A stretch of 64,000 nucleotides of DNA, from NCBI RefSeq assembly GCF_003814705.1, contig NZ_RKRA01000001.1, positions 2,046,001 to 2,110,000 on the forward strand. The letters are read 5' to 3'. The position numbers were made by a program, and so were the translations under genes. Source of the DNA: Georgenia muralis (GTDB lineage: Bacteria; Actinomycetota; Actinomycetes; Actinomycetales; Actinomycetaceae). Shown in pieces: positions 37,675-49,079 of this stretch (positions within the stretch are counted from its first letter, which is position 1; each line of letters starts with the position of its first letter). The notes beneath the pieces were generated by a model, which did no database searches, was not told the DNA's origin, and was given only the letters and a program-made list of their open reading frames with translations.

Positions 37675-39726
37675 ATGAATGCCAAGAACCTGCTGCGAGG
37701 ACCACTGGTGTGGATCCTCCTCGTCCTCCTCCTCGTCTCCATGGCGTGGTCCCTCCTCGGGCAGGGGGCGACCCAGCGGATCGACACCTCCCAGGGCCTG
37801 GAGCTCCTCGCCGGCGACACCGTCGAGCAGGTGGAGATCACCGAGGGCTCCCAGCGGGTGCGGATGACCCTGTCCGAGCCGTTCGTGGCCGACGACGGCG
37901 AGGGCGGGGAGGTCGACAAGGGCACCTCGGTCGAGTTCTACTACGTCGCCCCGCAGGGGGAGACGGTCGTCGGCGCCGTCGAGGCGGCCGACCCGGAGCA
38001 GGGCTACAACTCCGTGGTCCCGCAGCAGTCGTGGCTGTCCTCGCTGCTGCTGTTCGTCCTGCCGATGGTCCTCATCTTCGTCGTCTTCTGGTGGATCCTC
38101 TCCCGCGCCCAGGGCGGGGCCGGCGGCATGATGAAGTTCGGCAAGTCCAAGGCGCGGATGGTCAACAAGGAGAACCCCGACGTCACCTTCGCCGACGTCG
38201 CCGGCGAGGAGGAGGCCGTCGAGGAGCTCGAGGAGATCAAGGAGTTCCTCGCCGAGCCGGAGAAGTTCCAGGCGGTGGGCGCGAAGATCCCCAAGGGCGT
38301 GCTCCTCTACGGCCCGCCCGGGACCGGCAAGACCCTCATCGCCCGCGCCGTCGCCGGCGAGGCCGGGGTGCCGTTCTTCTCGATCTCCGGCTCGGAGTTC
38401 GTCGAGATGTTCGTCGGCGTCGGGGCGTCGCGCGTGCGTGACCTCTTCGAGCAGGCCAAGGCCAACGCGCCCGCCATCATCTTCGTCGACGAGATCGACG
38501 CCGTCGGGCGCCACCGCGGCGCCGGCATGGGCGGCGGCCACGACGAGCGCGAGCAGACCCTCAACCAGCTCCTCGTGGAGATGGACGGCTTCGACGTCAA
38601 GACCAACGTCATCCTCATCGCCGCCACGAACCGACCCGACGTGCTCGACCCCGCCCTGCTGCGGCCGGGCCGGTTCGACCGCCAGGTCGCCGTCGAGGCC
38701 CCCGACCTGCACGGGCGTCACGCCATCCTCAACGTCCACGCCAAGGGCAAGCCCATGGCCCCCGGCGTGGACCTGCGCATGGTCGCCAAGCGCACCCCAG
38801 GCTTCACCGGCGCCGACCTCGCCAACGTCCTCAACGAGGCCGCCCTGCTCACCGCCCGCTCGGGCGCCCAGCTCATCGACGACCGCGCCCTCGACGAGGC
38901 GATCGACCGCGTCGTCGCGGGGCCGCAGAAGCGCACCCGGGTGATGAACGAGAAGGAGCAGAAGGTCACCGCCTACCACGAGGGCGGGCACGCCCTGGCC
39001 GCGGCGGCCCTGCGCTACACCGACCCCGTGACCAAGGTGACGATCCTGCCGCGCGGGCGGGCCCTGGGCTACACCATGGTCATGCCCAGCGAGGACAAGT
39101 ATTCCACCTCCCGCAACGAGCTCCTCGACCAGCTGGCGTACGCCATGGGCGGTCGCGTGGCGGAGGAGATCGTCTTCCACGACCCCACCACCGGTGCCTC
39201 CAACGACATCGAGAAGGCCACCGCCATCGCGCGGAAGATGGTCGTCGAGTACGGCATGAGCGACCGGGTGGGCGCGATCAAGCTGGGCAAGTCCGACGCC
39301 GAGCCCTTCCTCGGCCGCGACTACGGCCACCAGCGCGACTACTCCGAGGACGTCGCGCGCATCGTGGACGAGGAGACCCGCCGGCTCATCGAGGAGGCCC
39401 ACGACGAGGCGTGGGAGATCCTCACCGAGTACCGCCACGTCCTGGACGACCTCGTGCTGCACCTCCTGGAGAAGGAGACGCTCAACGAGGCCGAGCTCGC
39501 GCGGGTCTTCGCCCCCGTCGTCAAGCGGGCGCCGCGCCCGGTGTGGCTCTCCTCCGACGGCCGGCCCGTCAGCGACCTCCCGCCGGTCCTCACCGCCGCC
39601 GAGCGGGACCGCGGGGAGCGCATGGCGCCCGAGGACCAGGCGGCCGCGGCGGGGGAGACCCCGCTCGACGGCGTCGGCCAGGTGCCGGGCGGCGGCCGCG
39701 TCGGCGGGCCCGCCGAGGGGCTGTAG
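37675..39726 (+). CDS. ftsH: ATP-dependent membrane zinc protease FtsH
   Basis: A 683-residue AAA+ protease. Two membrane segments (about residues 9-29 and 122-143) flank an external domain. Walker A is GPPGTGKT at 213-220, the second region of homology and arginine finger follow near [11 protein letters not shown], and the zinc site HEGGH is at 435-439. The Gly/Ala/Asp tail after residue 620 is variable. The only usable ATG, at 37675, has its best ribosome-site match (AGGAGG) about 24 bases upstream, which is unusually far. folE starts inside the stop codon region (TAGTG), so ftsH and folate genes are coupled. Confidence 0.96.
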   Translation: MNAKNLLRGPLVWILLVLLLVSMAWSLLGQGATQRIDTSQGLELLAGDTVEQVEITEGSQRVRMTLSEPFVADDGEGGEVDKGTSVEFYYVAPQGETVVGAVEAADPEQGYNSVVPQQSWLSSLLLFVLPMVLIFVVFWWILSRAQGGAGGMMKFGKSKARMVNKENPDVTFADVAGEEEAVEELEEIKEFLAEPEKFQAVGAKIPKGVLLYGPPGTGKTLIARAVAGEAGVPFFSISGSEFVEMFVGVGASRVRDLFEQAKANAPAIIFVDEIDAVGRHRGAGMGGGHDEREQTLNQLLVEMDGFDVKTNVILIAATNRPDVLDPALLRPGRFDRQVAVEAPDLHGRHAILNVHAKGKPMAPGVDLRMVAKRTPGFTGADLANVLNEAALLTARSGAQLIDDRALDEAIDRVVAGPQKRTRVMNEKEQKVTAYHEGGHALAAAALRYTDPVTKVTILPRGRALGYTMVMPSEDKYSTSRNELLDQLAYAMGGRVAEEIVFHDPTTGASNDIEKATAIARKMVVEYGMSDRVGAIKLGKSDAEPFLGRDYGHQRDYSEDVARIVDEETRRLIEEAHDEAWEILTEYRHVLDDLVLHLLEKETLNEAELARVFAPVVKRAPRPVWLSSDGRPVSDLPPVLTAAERDRGERMAPEDQAAAAGETPLDGVGQVPGGGRVGGPAEGL

Positions 39727-40394
39727 TGACCAGGGCCATCCCGCAGTCGCCGGACGAGCCGGGCGGGGTCGCGGACCGCGCCAGCGACGCCGCCCCGCTG
39801 CTCGACGGCGGCACCGCCGTGCGGCCCTACGACCCCGAGGGCGTGCGGCGCGCGGTGCGCGACCTCCTCGTCGCGGTCGGGGAGGACCCCGACCGCGAGG
39901 GCCTCGCCGGGACGCCCGACCGGATGGCCCGCGCCTACGCGGAGATGTTCGCCGGGCTGGCGGAGGACCCCGCCGATCACCTCGACGCCGTCTTCGACAT
40001 CGGGCACGAGGAGATGGTCCTCGTGCGCGACATCCCCCTGTACTCGATGTGCGAGCACCACCTCCTGCCCTTCCACGGCGTCGCCCACGTCGGGTACATC
40101 CCCGCCGTCGACGGCCGGGTGACGGGCCTGAGCAAGCTCGCCCGCCTGGTCGAGGGCTACGCCCGCCGGCCGCAGGTGCAGGAGCGGCTCACCTCGCAGG
40201 TGGCCGATGCGCTCGTGGCCCGGCTCGAGCCGCGCGGGGCGATCGTCGTCGTCGAGGCCGAGCACCTGTGCATGTCCATGCGGGGCGTGCGCAAGCCCGG
40301 CGCCCGCACGATGACGTCGGCGGTGCGAGGTCGGATGCGCAACGCCGCCACGCGGTCGGAGGCCATGAGCCTCATCCTCGCCGGCACCCGCTGA
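39726..40394 (+). CDS. folE: GTP cyclohydrolase I
   Basis: A 222-residue enzyme opening the folate pathway by converting GTP to dihydroneopterin triphosphate. The zinc ligands are in [12 protein letters not shown] and HLCMSMRGV, and [15 protein letters not shown] is the usual core helix. GTG 39726 overlaps the ftsH stop by one base. The first 35 residues are a low-complexity Pro/Asp/Ala leader seen in many actinobacterial FolE proteins. First of the fol genes. Confidence 0.96.
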   Translation: MTRAIPQSPDEPGGVADRASDAAPLLDGGTAVRPYDPEGVRRAVRDLLVAVGEDPDREGLAGTPDRMARAYAEMFAGLAEDPADHLDAVFDIGHEEMVLVRDIPLYSMCEHHLLPFHGVAHVGYIPAVDGRVTGLSKLARLVEGYARRPQVQERLTSQVADALVARLEPRGAIVVVEAEHLCMSMRGVRKPGARTMTSAVRGRMRNAATRSEAMSLILAGTR

Positions 40395-40403
40395 CGAGGC
40401 CGA

Positions 40404-40409
40404 TAGCCT
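40404..40409 (+). promoter_or_regulatory. -10 element of a possible internal promoter before folP
   Basis: TAGCCT is followed six bases later by the folP start GTG at 40416, again the leaderless pattern. It may provide separate transcription of folP and the genes behind it. Confidence 0.4.
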
Positions 40410-40415
40410 GGGACG

Positions 40416-41288
40416 GTGTACTCGAGCGATGGACCACGACGCCGGGCTCCCCAGGGGCTGCCGCGGGCGCTGCGGGACCGCTCGCGCACGCTCGTGATGG
40501 GCGTCGTCAACGTCACGCCCGACTCCTTCTCCGACGGCGGCCAGTGGTACGACACCGAGGTGGCCATCGCCCACGCCCGGCACCTGGTGACCCAGGGCGC
40601 GGACCTCGTCGACGTCGGCGGCGAGTCCACCCGTCCCGGCGCCGAGCCGGTCACCCCGGCGGAGGAGCTCGCCCGGGTCCTGCCCGTGGTCGAGACCCTC
40701 GCGCGGGAGGGGGTCGCCGTCAGCGTCGACACCATCAACGCCATGACCGCGCGGGCGTGCGTCGAGGCCGGCGCCGTCGTCGTCAACGACGTCTCCGGCG
40801 GTCTGGCGGACCGGTCGATGGCGGCCACCGTGGCCGACACCGGCATCACGTACGTCATCCAGCACTGGCGCGGCACCCCCGAGACGATGGCCTCCCTGGC
40901 CGTCTACGACGACGTCGTCGGCGAGGTCTGCGCCGAGCTCGCCGACCGCGTCTCCGCCGCCCACGCCGCCGGGGTGCGCGACGAGCAGATCGTCCTGGAC
41001 CCGGGCCTGGGCTTCGCCAAGGAGGCGGAGCACAACTGGCGCCTGCTGGCGCACCTCGACGACCTCGCCGCCCTGGGCTACCCCCTCCTCGTCGGTGCCT
41101 CCCGCAAGCGGTTCCTCGCCGGGGTGGTCCCCGCGCAGGTGGCGGCCGAGCCGCTGGCCCGCGACGCCGCCACCGCGGCCGTGAGCGCCCTGGCAGCCGC
41201 CGCCGGCGTCTGGGCGGTCCGCGTCCACGAGGTCGCCGGGACGGCCGACGCCGTCCGGGTCGCCGCGGCCTGGCGGTCGGGGCGCTGA
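40416..41288 (+). CDS. folP: Dihydropteroate synthase
   Basis: A 290-residue TIM-barrel enzyme joining pABA to the pterin; it is the sulfonamide target. Motifs are complete: MGVVNVTPDSFSDGG, DVGGESTRPGA, VNDVSGG, LDPGLGFAKEAEHN and GASRKRFL. GTG 40416 gives about 22 extra residues before the barrel. The next gene begins eight bases after the stop. It resembles the functional FolP1 type rather than the FolP2 paralogue, based on the intact pterin-binding motifs. Confidence 0.95.
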   Translation: MYSSDGPRRRAPQGLPRALRDRSRTLVMGVVNVTPDSFSDGGQWYDTEVAIAHARHLVTQGADLVDVGGESTRPGAEPVTPAEELARVLPVVETLAREGVAVSVDTINAMTARACVEAGAVVVNDVSGGLADRSMAATVADTGITYVIQHWRGTPETMASLAVYDDVVGEVCAELADRVSAAHAAGVRDEQIVLDPGLGFAKEAEHNWRLLAHLDDLAALGYPLLVGASRKRFLAGVVPAQVAAEPLARDAATAAVSALAAAAGVWAVRVHEVAGTADAVRVAAAWRSGR

Positions 41289-41295
41289 TCCGCAG

Positions 41296-42441
41296 GTGAG
41301 CATCCCGGGCCCCGACGGGCGCGACCTCGACCGCATCCGACTGCTCGGGCTGCGTGCCTTCGGCCACCACGGCGTGCTCGCGCACGAGCGCGCGCAGGGC
41401 CAGACCTTCGTCGCCGACGTCGTGCTCCACCTGGACACGCGCGCGGCCGCCGCCACCGACGACCTCGCCGACACGGTCAGCTACGCCACGGTTGCCGAGG
41501 ACGTCGTCGCCGTCCTCGGCGGGGAGCCGGTGGACCTGCTGGAGACCCTGGCCGAGCGCATCGCCGCGGTCGTCCTCGCCCACGGCGTCCGCGCCGTCGA
41601 CGTCACCGTGCACAAGCCCGGCGCCCCGCTGTCGGTGCCCTTCGACGACGTCGAGCTCGTCATCCGCCGCCATGCCGACCGCGACGAGGACCGCGGCGCC
41701 CGGGCGGCCGGGATCCCGGCCGACGACGCGACCGGTGACGCGCGCCCGACCGGCGACGGGGACCCGACCGACGACGGCGGCCCGATCGGCGAAGCGGGCC
41801 CGACCGACGACGCGACCGGCGACGCGGGCCGGGCCGACGACCGGGTCGGCGCCGAGGTCCCCGGGAGCGACCGGCGCCCCGCGGGCCCGCTGACCACCCG
41901 CCCCGCCGCCGAGGTGCCCTTCGTCCTCGCGCTCGGGGCCAACCTCGGCGACGCCGTCGCCACCCTGCGAGCGACCGTCGCGGCCCTGACGGCGGCCGAG
42001 GACGTCGAGGTCAGCGCCGTCTCGCCGCTCGCGAGGACGGCCGCGGTCCTGGCGCCCGGGCAGCCTGACCAGCCCGACTACCTCAACGCCGTCGTCGTCG
42101 GGACCACCACCCTCGCGCCGCTGGAGCTCTTCGACCTCGCGCGCCGTCTCGAGGACGCGCACGGCCGGGCCCGGGAGGAGCGCTGGGGCGCGCGGACCCT
42201 CGACGTCGACGTCATCACCTACGCCGACCTGCGCTCCGACGACCCGGAGCTGACCCTGCCGCACCCGCGCGCGCACGAGCGGGCGTTCGTCCTGCTGCCC
42301 TGGTCGCAGGTGGAGCCGGACGCGGTGCTGCCCGAGCACGGCGGCGTGGCCGAGCTCGCTGACCGGGCCGCCGACCGTTCCACCGTGCGCTGGCTGGCGC
42401 TCGACTGGCTCGAGGGTCCTGGCGAGCAGGGGGCCCGATGA
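41296..42441 (+). CDS. folBK: Bifunctional dihydroneopterin aldolase / HPPK
   Basis: A 381-residue fusion of two consecutive folate enzymes. Residues about 10-125 are dihydroneopterin aldolase (GLRAFGHHGV, HKPGAP). Residues about 205-375 are 6-hydroxymethyl-dihydropterin pyrophosphokinase (LALGANLGD, RWGARTLDVDVI, LPHPRAHERAFVLLPW). Between them lies an acidic, repetitive linker (about 129-205) built from DDATGDA, GDGDPTDD and GEAGPTDD-like units. In Mycobacterium folB and folK are separate adjacent genes. The start GTG at 41296 gives a short leader. The stop overlaps the DUF3180 start (ATGA). Confidence 0.93.
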   Translation: MSIPGPDGRDLDRIRLLGLRAFGHHGVLAHERAQGQTFVADVVLHLDTRAAAATDDLADTVSYATVAEDVVAVLGGEPVDLLETLAERIAAVVLAHGVRAVDVTVHKPGAPLSVPFDDVELVIRRHADRDEDRGARAAGIPADDATGDARPTGDGDPTDDGGPIGEAGPTDDATGDAGRADDRVGAEVPGSDRRPAGPLTTRPAAEVPFVLALGANLGDAVATLRATVAALTAAEDVEVSAVSPLARTAAVLAPGQPDQPDYLNAVVVGTTTLAPLELFDLARRLEDAHGRAREERWGARTLDVDVITYADLRSDDPELTLPHPRAHERAFVLLPWSQVEPDAVLPEHGGVAELADRAADRSTVRWLALDWLEGPGEQGAR

Positions 42442-42923
42442 CCCGCACGTCGGCGCGCTCCCTCGTGCTCATCGCGGGTGGCGTCCTCGTCCTTGCGCTG
42501 CTGGTCCTGTCCGGCCTGGACGGGCGCGGCTACCTCCCCGTCCCCGTGCCGCTCGCCAGCGCCCTGGGGCCGGCCCTGCTCTCCCTGCTCCTGCTGTGGC
42601 TGGGGCGCGGGGTGCGGCGCCTCATCCGGCGCGAGCACACGTTCATGACCCCGCTCGGCGCCGCCCGGGTCGTCGCGCTGGCCAAGGCCTGCGCGCTCGT
42701 CGGCTCGGCCCTGGTGGGCTACTTCGGCGCCCAGCTGCTCCTCACCCTGGACAACCTGGGCGCCCCCCTGCCCCGCGCCCAGGCGTGGGCGGCCGGCCTC
42801 GCCCTCGTGGTGAGCCTCGTCCTGGTGGGCGTGGCGCTCGTCGTGGAGTGGTGGTGCCGGGTGCCCCCGGAGGACGACGACCCCGACCACCCGCGCGGCC
42901 CCCGGGCCGCGAACCCCGCCTGA
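42438..42923 (+). CDS. DUF3180 family membrane protein
   Basis: A 161-residue protein with four predicted membrane segments (about residues 8-26, 34-54, 74-98 and 114-138). The ARVVALAKACALVGSALVGYF segment is the conserved core of DUF3180, and an acidic tail follows. The family is actinobacterial and lies after folK in most species (Rv3605c in M. tuberculosis). Function is unknown. ATG overlaps the folBK stop. Confidence 0.85.
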   Translation: MTRTSARSLVLIAGGVLVLALLVLSGLDGRGYLPVPVPLASALGPALLSLLLLWLGRGVRRLIRREHTFMTPLGAARVVALAKACALVGSALVGYFGAQLLLTLDNLGAPLPRAQAWAAGLALVVSLVLVGVALVVEWWCRVPPEDDDPDHPRGPRAANPA

Positions 42924-42936
42924 GACGAAGGACACC

Positions 42937-43443
42937 ATGGACGCCACCCCGGCCGTGCCGGTGCACGACCCCTTCCAGCCCGAGGGCATCACCTTCACCC
43001 CCGTCTCACGCGGCCTCGTCACCGCCCGCCTCGTCGTCGCGGCGGCCGTGCTGGTCCCGGTCGGTGTCGTCGCCGTGGCGGCGGCGGTGATGGCGGGCGG
43101 ATGGGCGTGGATGGCTCCCGCGGTCGTGGTCGCGATCGCGACCTGGCTCGTGTGGCTCGTGCCGCGCCAGGTCGGTGCCATCGGCTACGCCGAGGCCGAG
43201 GACGACCTGCTCGTGCGCAAGGGGATCCTCTTCCGCTCCCTCACGGTGGTCCCCTACGGCCGGATGCAGTTCGTCGACGTCGGCGCCGGCCCGCTGGACC
43301 GCCGCTTCGGGGTCGCCGGGGTGCAGCTGCACACTGCGTCGGCCCAGACCGACGCCAAGATCCCCGGTCTCCCGCCCCAGGAGGCGGCGCGGCTGCGGGA
43401 CCGGCTGACCGCGCGCGGCGAGGCCCGGCTGGCGGGGCTGTGA
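42937..43443 (+). CDS. PH-domain (bPH2/DUF304) membrane protein
   Basis: A 168-residue protein with two hydrophobic segments (about residues 27-47 and 52-70) followed by a bacterial PH domain (DDLLVRKGILFRSLTVVPYGRMQFVDVGAGPLDRRFGVAGVQLHT). The RMQFVDV element and the final strand are typical of the YdbS family. It forms a pair with the next gene, which overlaps its stop (GTGA). Such YdbS-YdbT pairs are membrane-associated; in Bacillus they protect against a bacteriocin, but no such role can be read here. Confidence 0.88.
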   Translation: MDATPAVPVHDPFQPEGITFTPVSRGLVTARLVVAAAVLVPVGVVAVAAAVMAGGWAWMAPAVVVAIATWLVWLVPRQVGAIGYAEAEDDLLVRKGILFRSLTVVPYGRMQFVDVGAGPLDRRFGVAGVQLHTASAQTDAKIPGLPPQEAARLRDRLTARGEARLAGL

Positions 43444-45032
43444 CGCTCCGGCCCGGGGACGCGGCCGACGAGCCCGGGACGGCCCTCTCCCCGACCGGGG
43501 CGGACGCCACGCTCCGCGGCGCGAGCGATCCCGACGGCGGGACGGCCCCGGGTCCGCAGTGGCGGCGGGTGCACCGCATCACCCCGGTGCTCAACGCCTG
43601 GAAGGCGGTCGTCGCGCTGCTGTTCTTCCTCGTGTGGCAGGTGACGGACCAGCTCGACACGCTACCCACCGACCTGTGGCAGACGATGGGCCGGTACCGG
43701 GGCGTCGCCCTGCTCGTGGTGCTGGGACTCGTCGTGGTGGTCGCGGCGGTGGCCACCCTCTACTCCGTGCTCGCCTGGCGCCGGACCCTCTTCGCGGTGG
43801 GCACGGAGTCGGTCGACCTCCACACCGGGATCCTGTTCCGCCAGCAGCGTCACGCCCGCCTCAACCGGGTGCAGGCGGTGGACGTCGTCCAGCCGCTGCT
43901 CGGCCGGCTCTTCGGGCTGGCCCAGGTGCGGGTGGAGACCGCGGGCGGCGGCGGGTCCAACGTCGTCATCGGGTACGTCCCCGAGGCCGAGGCCCAGTCG
44001 CTGCGCAACGAGATCATGGCCCGCGCCGCCGGCGTGGTGGTCCCGGCGCCGGGGGAGGTGGGCGCCGCACCCGTGGCGGCGGCACCCGAGCGGGCGGTCC
44101 TGGAGGTCCCGGCGACGCGCATCATCGGCGGGCTGCTGCTCTCCGGCGGCATGATCGGGTTCGTCCTGACGGTGGTGGGGCTCGTCGTCGCCGCCGTCGT
44201 CGTGGGCTCCGTCGCCCCGGTCTTCGGTGTGCTGCCCGCGCTGCTGGGTTCCGGCGGCTACCTGTGGAGCCGCTTCGCGGGGGAGTTCGGGTTCCGCTCT
44301 GCGCTCTCGCCCGACGGCATCAGGCTGCGGCACGGGCTGCTGGAGACCCGCACGCAGACCCTCCCGCCCGGGCGGGTCCAGGCCGTGGAGCTCAGCCAGG
44401 CCCTGCTGTGGCGGCGGCGAGGATGGTGGCGCGTCCAGGTCAACGTGGCCGGGTACGGCGCCGAGACGGCGGGGAAGAACGTGGTCGAGACGGTCCTGCT
44501 GCCCGTCGGGGACCGGGGCGAGGCGCTGACCTCCCTGTGGCTGGTGCTGCCCGACCTCGGGGTGGAGGACCACCGGGAGCTGCTCGACGCCGCCCTCGGC
44601 GGCGCCGGGGGCGGTGCCGGCTTCCTCACGAGCCCACGCCGGGCCCGGTGGGTCGACCCGCTGACGTGGCGTCGCACCGGCCTGCGCATCACCGGCACGG
44701 CGATGGTGGTGCGCCGCGGCCGCCTCGTGCGGCGCGTCGTCGTCGTCCCGCACGAGCGGACCCAGTCCCTCGCCCTGTCCCAGGGGCCGCTGGAGCGCCG
44801 GCTCGGCCTGGCGGACCTGCACGCCCACTCGGTGCCCGGCCCCGTCACCCCGGTGGTGCCGCACCTCGACGCCGAGCTCGCCCGCGACCTGCTCCTGGAG
44901 CAGGCCCGCCGCGCCCGCACCGCCCGTGCGGCGGAGGGCCCCGAGGAGTGGATGCGCCGCGTGGCGGTCCCGCGGCCCGACGACGTCCCCGGCCCGGCCG
45001 GCGACCGGCCCACCCGCACGGGCCTGGGATGA
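43440..45032 (+). CDS. Large PH-domain (YdbT-like) membrane protein
   Basis: A 530-residue protein holding three PH-like repeats, each with a hydrophobic pair before it: first near residues 120-195 (RLNRVQAVDVVQPLLGRLFGLA), second near 290-360 (LPPGRVQAVELSQALLWRR), and third near 420-480 (VVVPHERTQSLALSQGPLERRLGLA). This is the YdbT layout, working with the short YdbS-like protein before it. The first 35 residues are low-complexity. It lies between DUF3180 and the panC fusion, where Mycobacterium has Rv3604c. Confidence 0.88.
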   Translation: MTLRPGDAADEPGTALSPTGADATLRGASDPDGGTAPGPQWRRVHRITPVLNAWKAVVALLFFLVWQVTDQLDTLPTDLWQTMGRYRGVALLVVLGLVVVVAAVATLYSVLAWRRTLFAVGTESVDLHTGILFRQQRHARLNRVQAVDVVQPLLGRLFGLAQVRVETAGGGGSNVVIGYVPEAEAQSLRNEIMARAAGVVVPAPGEVGAAPVAAAPERAVLEVPATRIIGGLLLSGGMIGFVLTVVGLVVAAVVVGSVAPVFGVLPALLGSGGYLWSRFAGEFGFRSALSPDGIRLRHGLLETRTQTLPPGRVQAVELSQALLWRRRGWWRVQVNVAGYGAETAGKNVVETVLLPVGDRGEALTSLWLVLPDLGVEDHRELLDAALGGAGGGAGFLTSPRRARWVDPLTWRRTGLRITGTAMVVRRGRLVRRVVVVPHERTQSLALSQGPLERRLGLADLHAHSVPGPVTPVVPHLDAELARDLLLEQARRARTARAAEGPEEWMRRVAVPRPDDVPGPAGDRPTRTGLG

Positions 45033-45039
45033 TGGCCCG

Positions 45040-46926
45040 GTGAGCAGCTCCACCACTCCTCGTCCGGGCCGGCTCGGCGTCGGCGTCGTCGGGGCCGGGC
45101 GGGTGGGCGCCGTGCTGGCCAACGCGCTGCGCGCGGCCGGGCACGCCGTCGTCGGCGCCACGGCCGTCACCGAGGCCAGCCGCGACCGGGTGGACGCCCT
45201 CCTGCCCGGGGTGCCGGTGCTCACGGTCGAGGAGGTCGTCGAGCGCGCCGAGCTGGTCCTGCTCACCGTCCCCGACGACGTCCTGCCCGACCTCGTCCGG
45301 GGCCTGGCCGACCTGGGCCGGTGGCAGCCCGGCCAGCTCGTCGTCCACACCTCGGGCCGGCACGGCACGGAGGTCCTCGCGCCCGCCCGGGCGGCGGGGG
45401 CGATCCCGCTGGCGATCCATCCCGCGATGACCTTCACCGGCACCTCGCTCGACCTCAACCGGCTCAGCGGCTGCCCGTTCGCGGTGACCGCCGCTGCACC
45501 GGTGCTGCCGATCGCGCAGGCGCTCGTCGTCGAGATCGGCGGGGAGCCGGTGGTCCTGGGCGAGGACCAGCGCCCGGCGTACCACGCGGCCCTCGCGCAC
45601 GGGGCGAACCACCTCGTCACCCTCGTCGCGCAGGCCGGACGTGCCCTGACCGCCACCGGGGTGGAGGAGCCGGGCCGCTACCTCGAGCCGCTGCTCACCG
45701 CGGCCCTCGACGGCGCCCTGCGCGGCGGCGAGCAGGACCTCACCGGCCCGGTCGTGCGCGGCGACGTCGGTACCGTCGCTGCCCACCTCGCCGCCCTCGC
45801 CTCCCTGGGACCGGACCTCGAGGACGTCCTCGCCGGCTACCGGCACCTCGCCCGCGCCACCACCCGCCGGGCGCTCGCCGCCGGCCGTATCGGGGAGGCT
45901 GCGGCCGCGCGGCTCCTCGACGTGCTCGTCGAACCGGCCGGCGCTGCGCCGGGCGGCGGTGCGACCGCCGGGGGTGCGGCGCCCGCCGGGACGACCGGGC
46001 CCGCCGGGACGGCCGCACCCGCCGACTCCGCCGCGTCCGCCGGGGCGGCCGCGCCTGGCGCCGGCGCGACGGCTGCCGTGGTCGAGCCGGTGCTGGCCCG
46101 CACCCGCCGCGAGCTCGCCGCCGCCCTGGCCGCGCTGCCCGGCCGGACCGCGCTGGTGATGACCATGGGGGCGCTGCACGACGGGCACCTCTCCCTCGTG
46201 CGTGCCGCGCGGGAGCGGGCCGACCACGTCGTCGTCTCCGTCTACGTCAACCCGCTCCAGTTCGGCCCGGGCGAGGACCTCGACGCCTACCCGCGCGACC
46301 TCGAGGGCGACCTCGCGCTGCTCACCGGCGCGGGGGTCGAGGTGGTCTTCGCGCCCGACGACGCGGAGGCCTACCCCGCCGAGCCGCTCGTGCGCATCGA
46401 CCCCGGTCCGGTGGCCGGCGTCCTCGAGGGCCGCACCAGACCGGGCCACTTCGCGGGTGTGCTGCAGATCGTGGCGAAGGTGCTCGCCCTCGTGCGCCCC
46501 GACATCGCGGTCTTCGGCGAGAAGGACGCCCAGCAGCTCGCGCTCGTGCGCACCCTCGTGCGCGACCTCGACCTCGGCGTCGAGATCGTCGGCGTCCCGA
46601 TCCGCCGTGAGCCCGACGGCCTGGCGATGTCCAGCCGCAACGCCTACCTCTCCACCGCCGAACGGACCAGGGCCCTGGCCCTCTCCCGGGCGCTGGCCGC
46701 CGGGCGGGACGCGGCGGGGCGCGGCGTCGCTGCCGCGCTGGCCGCCGCCACGGACGTCCTCGAGGCGGCCGAGGCGGTCCAGACGGACTACCTCGCGCTG
46801 GTCGACCCCGACACGTTCCTGCCGCTGCCCGAGGGCGCGACCGGTCCCGGGCTGCTCGCGGTGGCCGCCCGGGTGGGCACCACCCGGCTCATCGACAACA
46901 CCCGCGTCGATCTCGGGGGACAATGA
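45040..46926 (+). CDS. panC: Fusion of DUF2520/Rossmann-type protein with pantothenate synthetase
   Basis: A 628-residue fusion. Residues about 10-300 form a Rossmann-like plus DUF2520 protein ([35 protein letters not shown]), related in architecture to ketopantoate/NADP-dependent reductases. About 300-345 is a Gly/Ala/Thr-rich linker. The rest is PanC, with [10 protein letters not shown] at 374-383, the FGEKDAQQL and SSRNAYLS motifs, and [15 protein letters not shown]. PanC condenses pantoate with beta-alanine. In Mycobacterium the two are separate adjacent genes (Rv3603c, panC). GTG 45040 was chosen at the DUF2520 start. The stop overlaps the panD start. Confidence 0.9.
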   Translation: MSSSTTPRPGRLGVGVVGAGRVGAVLANALRAAGHAVVGATAVTEASRDRVDALLPGVPVLTVEEVVERAELVLLTVPDDVLPDLVRGLADLGRWQPGQLVVHTSGRHGTEVLAPARAAGAIPLAIHPAMTFTGTSLDLNRLSGCPFAVTAAAPVLPIAQALVVEIGGEPVVLGEDQRPAYHAALAHGANHLVTLVAQAGRALTATGVEEPGRYLEPLLTAALDGALRGGEQDLTGPVVRGDVGTVAAHLAALASLGPDLEDVLAGYRHLARATTRRALAAGRIGEAAAARLLDVLVEPAGAAPGGGATAGGAAPAGTTGPAGTAAPADSAASAGAAAPGAGATAAVVEPVLARTRRELAAALAALPGRTALVMTMGALHDGHLSLVRAARERADHVVVSVYVNPLQFGPGEDLDAYPRDLEGDLALLTGAGVEVVFAPDDAEAYPAEPLVRIDPGPVAGVLEGRTRPGHFAGVLQIVAKVLALVRPDIAVFGEKDAQQLALVRTLVRDLDLGVEIVGVPIRREPDGLAMSSRNAYLSTAERTRALALSRALAAGRDAAGRGVAAALAAATDVLEAAEAVQTDYLALVDPDTFLPLPEGATGPGLLAVAARVGTTRLIDNTRVDLGGQ

Positions 46927-47438
46927 TCCTGATGACCGAGTTCACCACACCCCGATCCCTGCTCCGCCCGATGATGATCGCCAAGATCCACCGGGCGACG
47001 ATCACGGCTGCCGACCTGCACTACGTCGGGTCGATCACCGTCGACGCGGACCTCCTCGACGCCGCCGACGTGCTCCCCGGCCAGCAGGTCGACGTCGTCG
47101 ACGTCACCAACGGCGCCCGCCTGACGACCTACGTCATCCCCGGCGAGCGCGGCAGCGGCATCCTGTGCATCAACGGCGCGGCCGCCCACCTCGTCCACGC
47201 CGGGGACCTCGTCATCCTCATCGCCTACGGGCAGATGTCCGACGCCGACGCCCGCACCTACACCCCTCACGTGGTCTTCGTCGACGAGCAGAACCACATC
47301 CTCGACGTCGGCGACGAGCCGGGCGAGGTCCCCGACGTCGACGCGGGGGAGGCGCGGCACGTCGAGCCCAGCGGGGTCTCGATCCACGCCTACCGCGACT
47401 CCCTGCCGGGTGCGCGCAGGTCCGAGTTCGACATCTGA
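46923..47438 (+). CDS. panD: Aspartate 1-decarboxylase (pyruvoyl enzyme)
   Basis: Makes beta-alanine for PanC. The self-cleavage site that generates the pyruvoyl group is the Gly-Ser of [17 protein letters not shown], with [17 protein letters not shown] and [16 protein letters not shown] following. From the ATG at 46923, overlapping the panC stop, the protein has 171 residues, longer than the usual 120-140. About 17 residues precede [12 protein letters not shown] and about 35 acidic residues follow the core. Starting at the second ATG (46932) would shorten it slightly. Confidence 0.94.
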   Translation: MILMTEFTTPRSLLRPMMIAKIHRATITAADLHYVGSITVDADLLDAADVLPGQQVDVVDVTNGARLTTYVIPGERGSGILCINGAAAHLVHAGDLVILIAYGQMSDADARTYTPHVVFVDEQNHILDVGDEPGEVPDVDAGEARHVEPSGVSIHAYRDSLPGARRSEFDI

Positions 47439-47528
47439 GCGCACCGCGTGCGCGGTGCGGGGCGAGGCCGTGACCGGGGTCATCCTGCGTCGGGGGATCC
47501 CTCGCGGGAGCGCGCCGCGGCCGGCGGC

Positions 47529-47534
47529 TACCCT
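47529..47534 (+). promoter_or_regulatory. -10 element of a leaderless lysS promoter
   Basis: TACCCT lies six bases before the lysS GTG at 47541, and no ribosome site is seen. The gap of about 100 bases after panD fits an independent promoter. Confidence 0.45.
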
Positions 47535-47540
47535 TGTGCG

Positions 47541-49065
<1,525 letters not shown>

Positions 49066-49079
<14 letters not shown>

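Noticed and set aside
34663-39462. A 1599-codon open frame on the minus strand
   Set aside because: It runs antisense through the DUF2342 gene, tilS, hpt and ftsH. The product is low-complexity and the plus-strand genes are certain.
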